DNA from: Bacillota bacterium
GTDB lineage: Bacteria; Bacillota; Dethiobacteria; Dethiobacterales; Dethiobacteraceae
Length of the DNA stretch: 63,197 bases
Reading direction: 5' to 3'
NCBI GenBank assembly: GCA_018725565.1
Contig: QLUR01000013.1
Span: forward strand, 1-63,197
Part shown: positions 61,524-63,197 of the stretch, piece after piece
Numbering within the stretch: position 1 is the stretch's first letter
Layout of the letters: every line of letters starts with the position of its first letter
Position numbers and translations under genes: made by a program
Notes under the pieces: generated by a model
What the model was told of the DNA's origin: nothing
Seen by the model: the letters and a program-made list of their open reading frames with translations, nothing else
The model's database searches: none

Positions 61524-62723
61524 CTAGATAGCGGCAAAATCCTCAAACCAGGCGCCGAAATCAATCCCGGCGATTTTTTTGTCCCTGTAGAGAGCACGCA
61601 AACCACGGTGTCCGTCGAGCAGCGACGGAGACCTCACACCGTGAGCCAGGGAAAGATACGCTTCAACATACGCGGCAAACTGGTCACAGGCCTTGAGCAC
61701 CTCCCCGTCCAAAGGCGAAAAGCGGTCTTCGTTATACGACCCGCTGATCTCCTCTGACGTAACAACCTGCCGCCGACCTTCAACCACAACTTTGCTCTTA
61801 AACTCGTCGGAGATAAAATACCTGATTTCCCGGTGCCAAGACACCGGCAGCAAGGGCAGCAGCTTCTCCTCCACCTGCCTGTCCTCAATCTCTTTAATCA
61901 GCTCGTCCAACCCCTCCACAGACCGTTTCACCGGAGAAACAATATCGCGGGTCAGCACTTCCGGCAAATCGTGAAACAGCCCGGCAAGAAAATTATTATA
62001 CAGCCGGCGGTCACAGGCCTTAAGCTCCAGGGAGCAGAACAGCCCGAGCAAAGCAACCACCAGCATATGCCCCAGCACCGAAGTTTCAGGAATTCTGGGC
62101 GTCTGAGCCCACCGCTGCTGAAAGCGCAGCTGGCCGACCAGGTCCAGAAAATGACTGGTCTTCTTGCCAAGCTGCAGCTTTTGCACCCCGGCCAGGTCAA
62201 AATGCTCCTCTATTTCATCAGCAATCTTGGCCCGCGTTTCCTCCAGACCAAACAGGCCGGTATTCATATGATAGATAATCTTAAACTCCCAGTTGGTCGC
62301 CAGATAATGAGCAGCCTTCAGGATCTTCTTCTCCAGAACACTGTACCCGGATTCGGACAAATAACTGGTAAACCTGTCAAAAAAACTGCCCTGCAGGCCC
62401 CCCGTCCTGTCACGCAGTTTATCCAGCACCCATTCGTTCAGCTTGTCGCCTTTCTCCGCCATTAACCGGTGGAAAACAGGCGGTTTGATGTCCGTCAGCA
62501 CAATGCGGTGCAAAAACTCAAAACAACAGCCCTCGATCAGCTGCCGCCAATCGACAACCGACTTCCTGCCGCCCTCCTCCATTTTCCCCAGCACATAGGC
62601 GTAAAACATTTTGTGCGCCTGCTTGTCCAGCTCCGTAAATCCTTTATGCGGACGGATATGATCATTCCAGCGCTGGATGCTCGCCGCCTCGTACAACAAC
62701 TCTACCAGAGCCTTGCTGCCCAC
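61524..62723 (-). CDS. HD-domain phosphohydrolase
   Basis: 399 residues. The HD motif is in NFLAGLFHDLPEVLTRDIVS near residue 235, with a preceding metal His in LGHMLVVALLG. The layout resembles the YfbR-like HD group extended at the N-terminus (RWNDHIRPHKGFTELDKQAH). The substrate, perhaps a nucleotide, is unknown. GTG start after GGGAGG. A 37-residue frame ends directly upstream. Confidence 0.85.
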   Translation of the reverse strand: MGSKALVELLYEAASIQRWNDHIRPHKGFTELDKQAHKMFYAYVLGKMEEGGRKSVVDWRQLIEGCCFEFLHRIVLTDIKPPVFHRLMAEKGDKLNEWVLDKLRDRTGGLQGSFFDRFTSYLSESGYSVLEKKILKAAHYLATNWEFKIIYHMNTGLFGLEETRAKIADEIEEHFDLAGVQKLQLGKKTSHFLDLVGQLRFQQRWAQTPRIPETSVLGHMLVVALLGLFCSLELKACDRRLYNNFLAGLFHDLPEVLTRDIVSPVKRSVEGLDELIKEIEDRQVEEKLLPLLPVSWHREIRYFISDEFKSKVVVEGRRQVVTSEEISGSYNEDRFSPLDGEVLKACDQFAAYVEAYLSLAHGVRSPSLLDGHRGLRALYRDKKIAGIDFGAWFEDFAAI

Positions 62724-62724
62724 C

Positions 62725-62838
62725 TTAACCCCTCCCGCGCTGCTGCATATTATGCAACCTATTTATCTGTGACCCCAACGGATGTTCTCCTTCGGCTATA
62801 TTCACAGCGCCGAACTGGCGCACCACCTCTTTAGCCAT
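62725..62838 (-). CDS. 37-residue small ORF before the HD gene, possibly leaderless
   Basis: ATG at 62838, 12 bases after a good -10 box, so it may be translated from a leaderless or very short-leader mRNA. It contains EVVRQFGAVNIAEGEHPLGS and stops at 62725, just before the HD-domain start (the GGGAGG of the HD gene is inside it). No family recognised. Confidence 0.35.
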   Translation of the reverse strand: MAKEVVRQFGAVNIAEGEHPLGSQINRLHNMQQRGRG

Positions 62839-62850
62839 TATTATGACAAA

Positions 62851-62879
62851 ACTATATCATCGCTACCTCTGAAATTCAA
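62851..62879 (-). promoter_or_regulatory. Promoter of the HD-domain gene
   Basis: Minus-strand TTGAAT (62879-62874) and TATAGT (62856-62851) with a 17-base spacer. Confidence 0.65.
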
Positions 62880-62973
62880 TCCCACATCAGCGCAGTGCCG
62901 CGCTAATGCCGTCATCATATCATAGGAGACCGGCCCCAGCAATAAATTCCCAGGTTTTGCTCTCCGTGAACTG

Positions 62974-63197
62974 TCACCGGCCGGCACCCAGGTAAAGCTG
63001 CCCGTAGCGGGCAATCATCAGCTCTAAGTCAAACAGCTCCTTAGCCCGTTTCCTGCCGGCCAGGCCCATCTGCACCCGCAGTTCCTCATTATCAGCAAGT
63101 TGCTTGATCTGCTCCACGGCAGGGCCGATGTCCGTCCCCTGCACCAGGTACCCTGTCTCCCCATGCACCACCATCTCCCCCACCCCTCCCACATCGC
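62974..63197 (-). CDS. C-terminal part of a GT4-type glycosyltransferase (cut by window edge)
   Basis: About 74 residues; the frame is open to the right edge. It reads GDVGGVGEMVVHGETGYLV, then ELRVQMGLAGRKRAKELFDL, the nucleotide-sugar-binding end of family 4 glycosyltransferases (G-E-x7-E-type glutamates nearby). Cytoplasmic, adds sugar from a nucleotide donor; acceptor unknown. Confidence 0.85.
   Translation of the reverse strand, partial: DVGGVGEMVVHGETGYLVQGTDIGPAVEQIKQLADNEELRVQMGLAGRKRAKELFDLELMIARYGQLYLGAGR

Overview
This window looks like chromosomal DNA of an anaerobic, low-to-mid GC Gram-positive bacterium of the Clostridia, most like the Peptococcaceae/Desulfotomaculum-Pelotomaculum group. 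The reasons are strong Shine-Dalgarno sites with many GTG and TTG starts, a methylmalonyl-CoA cluster run by a sigma-54 activator, a giant BcrAD/BadFG-type dehydratase activase, FdhD, a tRNA-Sec gene, and the Clostridia-style ThrRS-like/uridine kinase protein. The assignment is inference; there is no rRNA or other phylogenetic marker here.

Layout. (1) 1-10.5 kb, minus strand: a TetR-headed operon with an alpha/beta hydrolase, two acyl-CoA synthetases, a five-gene Liv-type ABC importer and a ketoacyl-synthase-III-like enzyme, apparently for uptake and CoA activation of an unidentified carboxylic acid. Its distal end abuts a deleted second copy of the polyprenyl synthase gene whose full copy lies just upstream of the operon, so the operon is bracketed by direct repeats. 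(2) 10.8-24.7 kb, minus strand: polyprenyl diphosphate synthase, then a nearly complete methylmalonyl-CoA pathway cluster: sigma-54 activator, succinyl-CoA synthetase, an anchorless fumarate reductase/succinate dehydrogenase pair, a Na+-pumping methylmalonyl-CoA decarboxylase with its delta chain in two pieces, a two-subunit B12 mutase, epimerase and carboxyltransferase. Together these interconvert fumarate/succinate and propionyl-CoA. (3) 24.8-36.2 kb: housekeeping genes (P-loop/Asp23 protein, FdhD, 5-formyl-THF cyclo-ligase, Fe-S protein, ProRS, HAD phosphatase, aminotransferase, paired M16 peptidases, tRNA-Arg, methyltransferase).

(4) 36.3-40.25 kb is the accessory hotspot. A complete tRNA-Sec gene (selC, minus strand) sits at 40149-40244, and two more copies of its 3' part lie at 36288 and 37619 in the same orientation. 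They mark two decayed elements inserted in tandem. The first carries a HigBA-like toxin-antitoxin pair. The second carries a truncated methyltransferase, an MNT/HEPN pair, a truncated restriction helicase gene and the C-terminal stub of a tyrosine integrase that begins at a perfect 38-bp palindrome.

(5) 40.3-63.2 kb: CoA-disulfide-reductase-like flavoprotein, coiled-coil protein, ferredoxin, a pair of hairpins with complementary loops, methyltransferase, aconitase, a divergent TetR/RND-transporter/secreted-protein operon, a PAS-GGDEF-HD-GYP signalling protein, a uridine-kinase-like protein, ClpB, the activase, an HD-domain protein and the end of a glycosyltransferase cut by the window edge.

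Most gene identities rest on recognisable family motifs. Promoters and hairpins were read by eye and are predictions.
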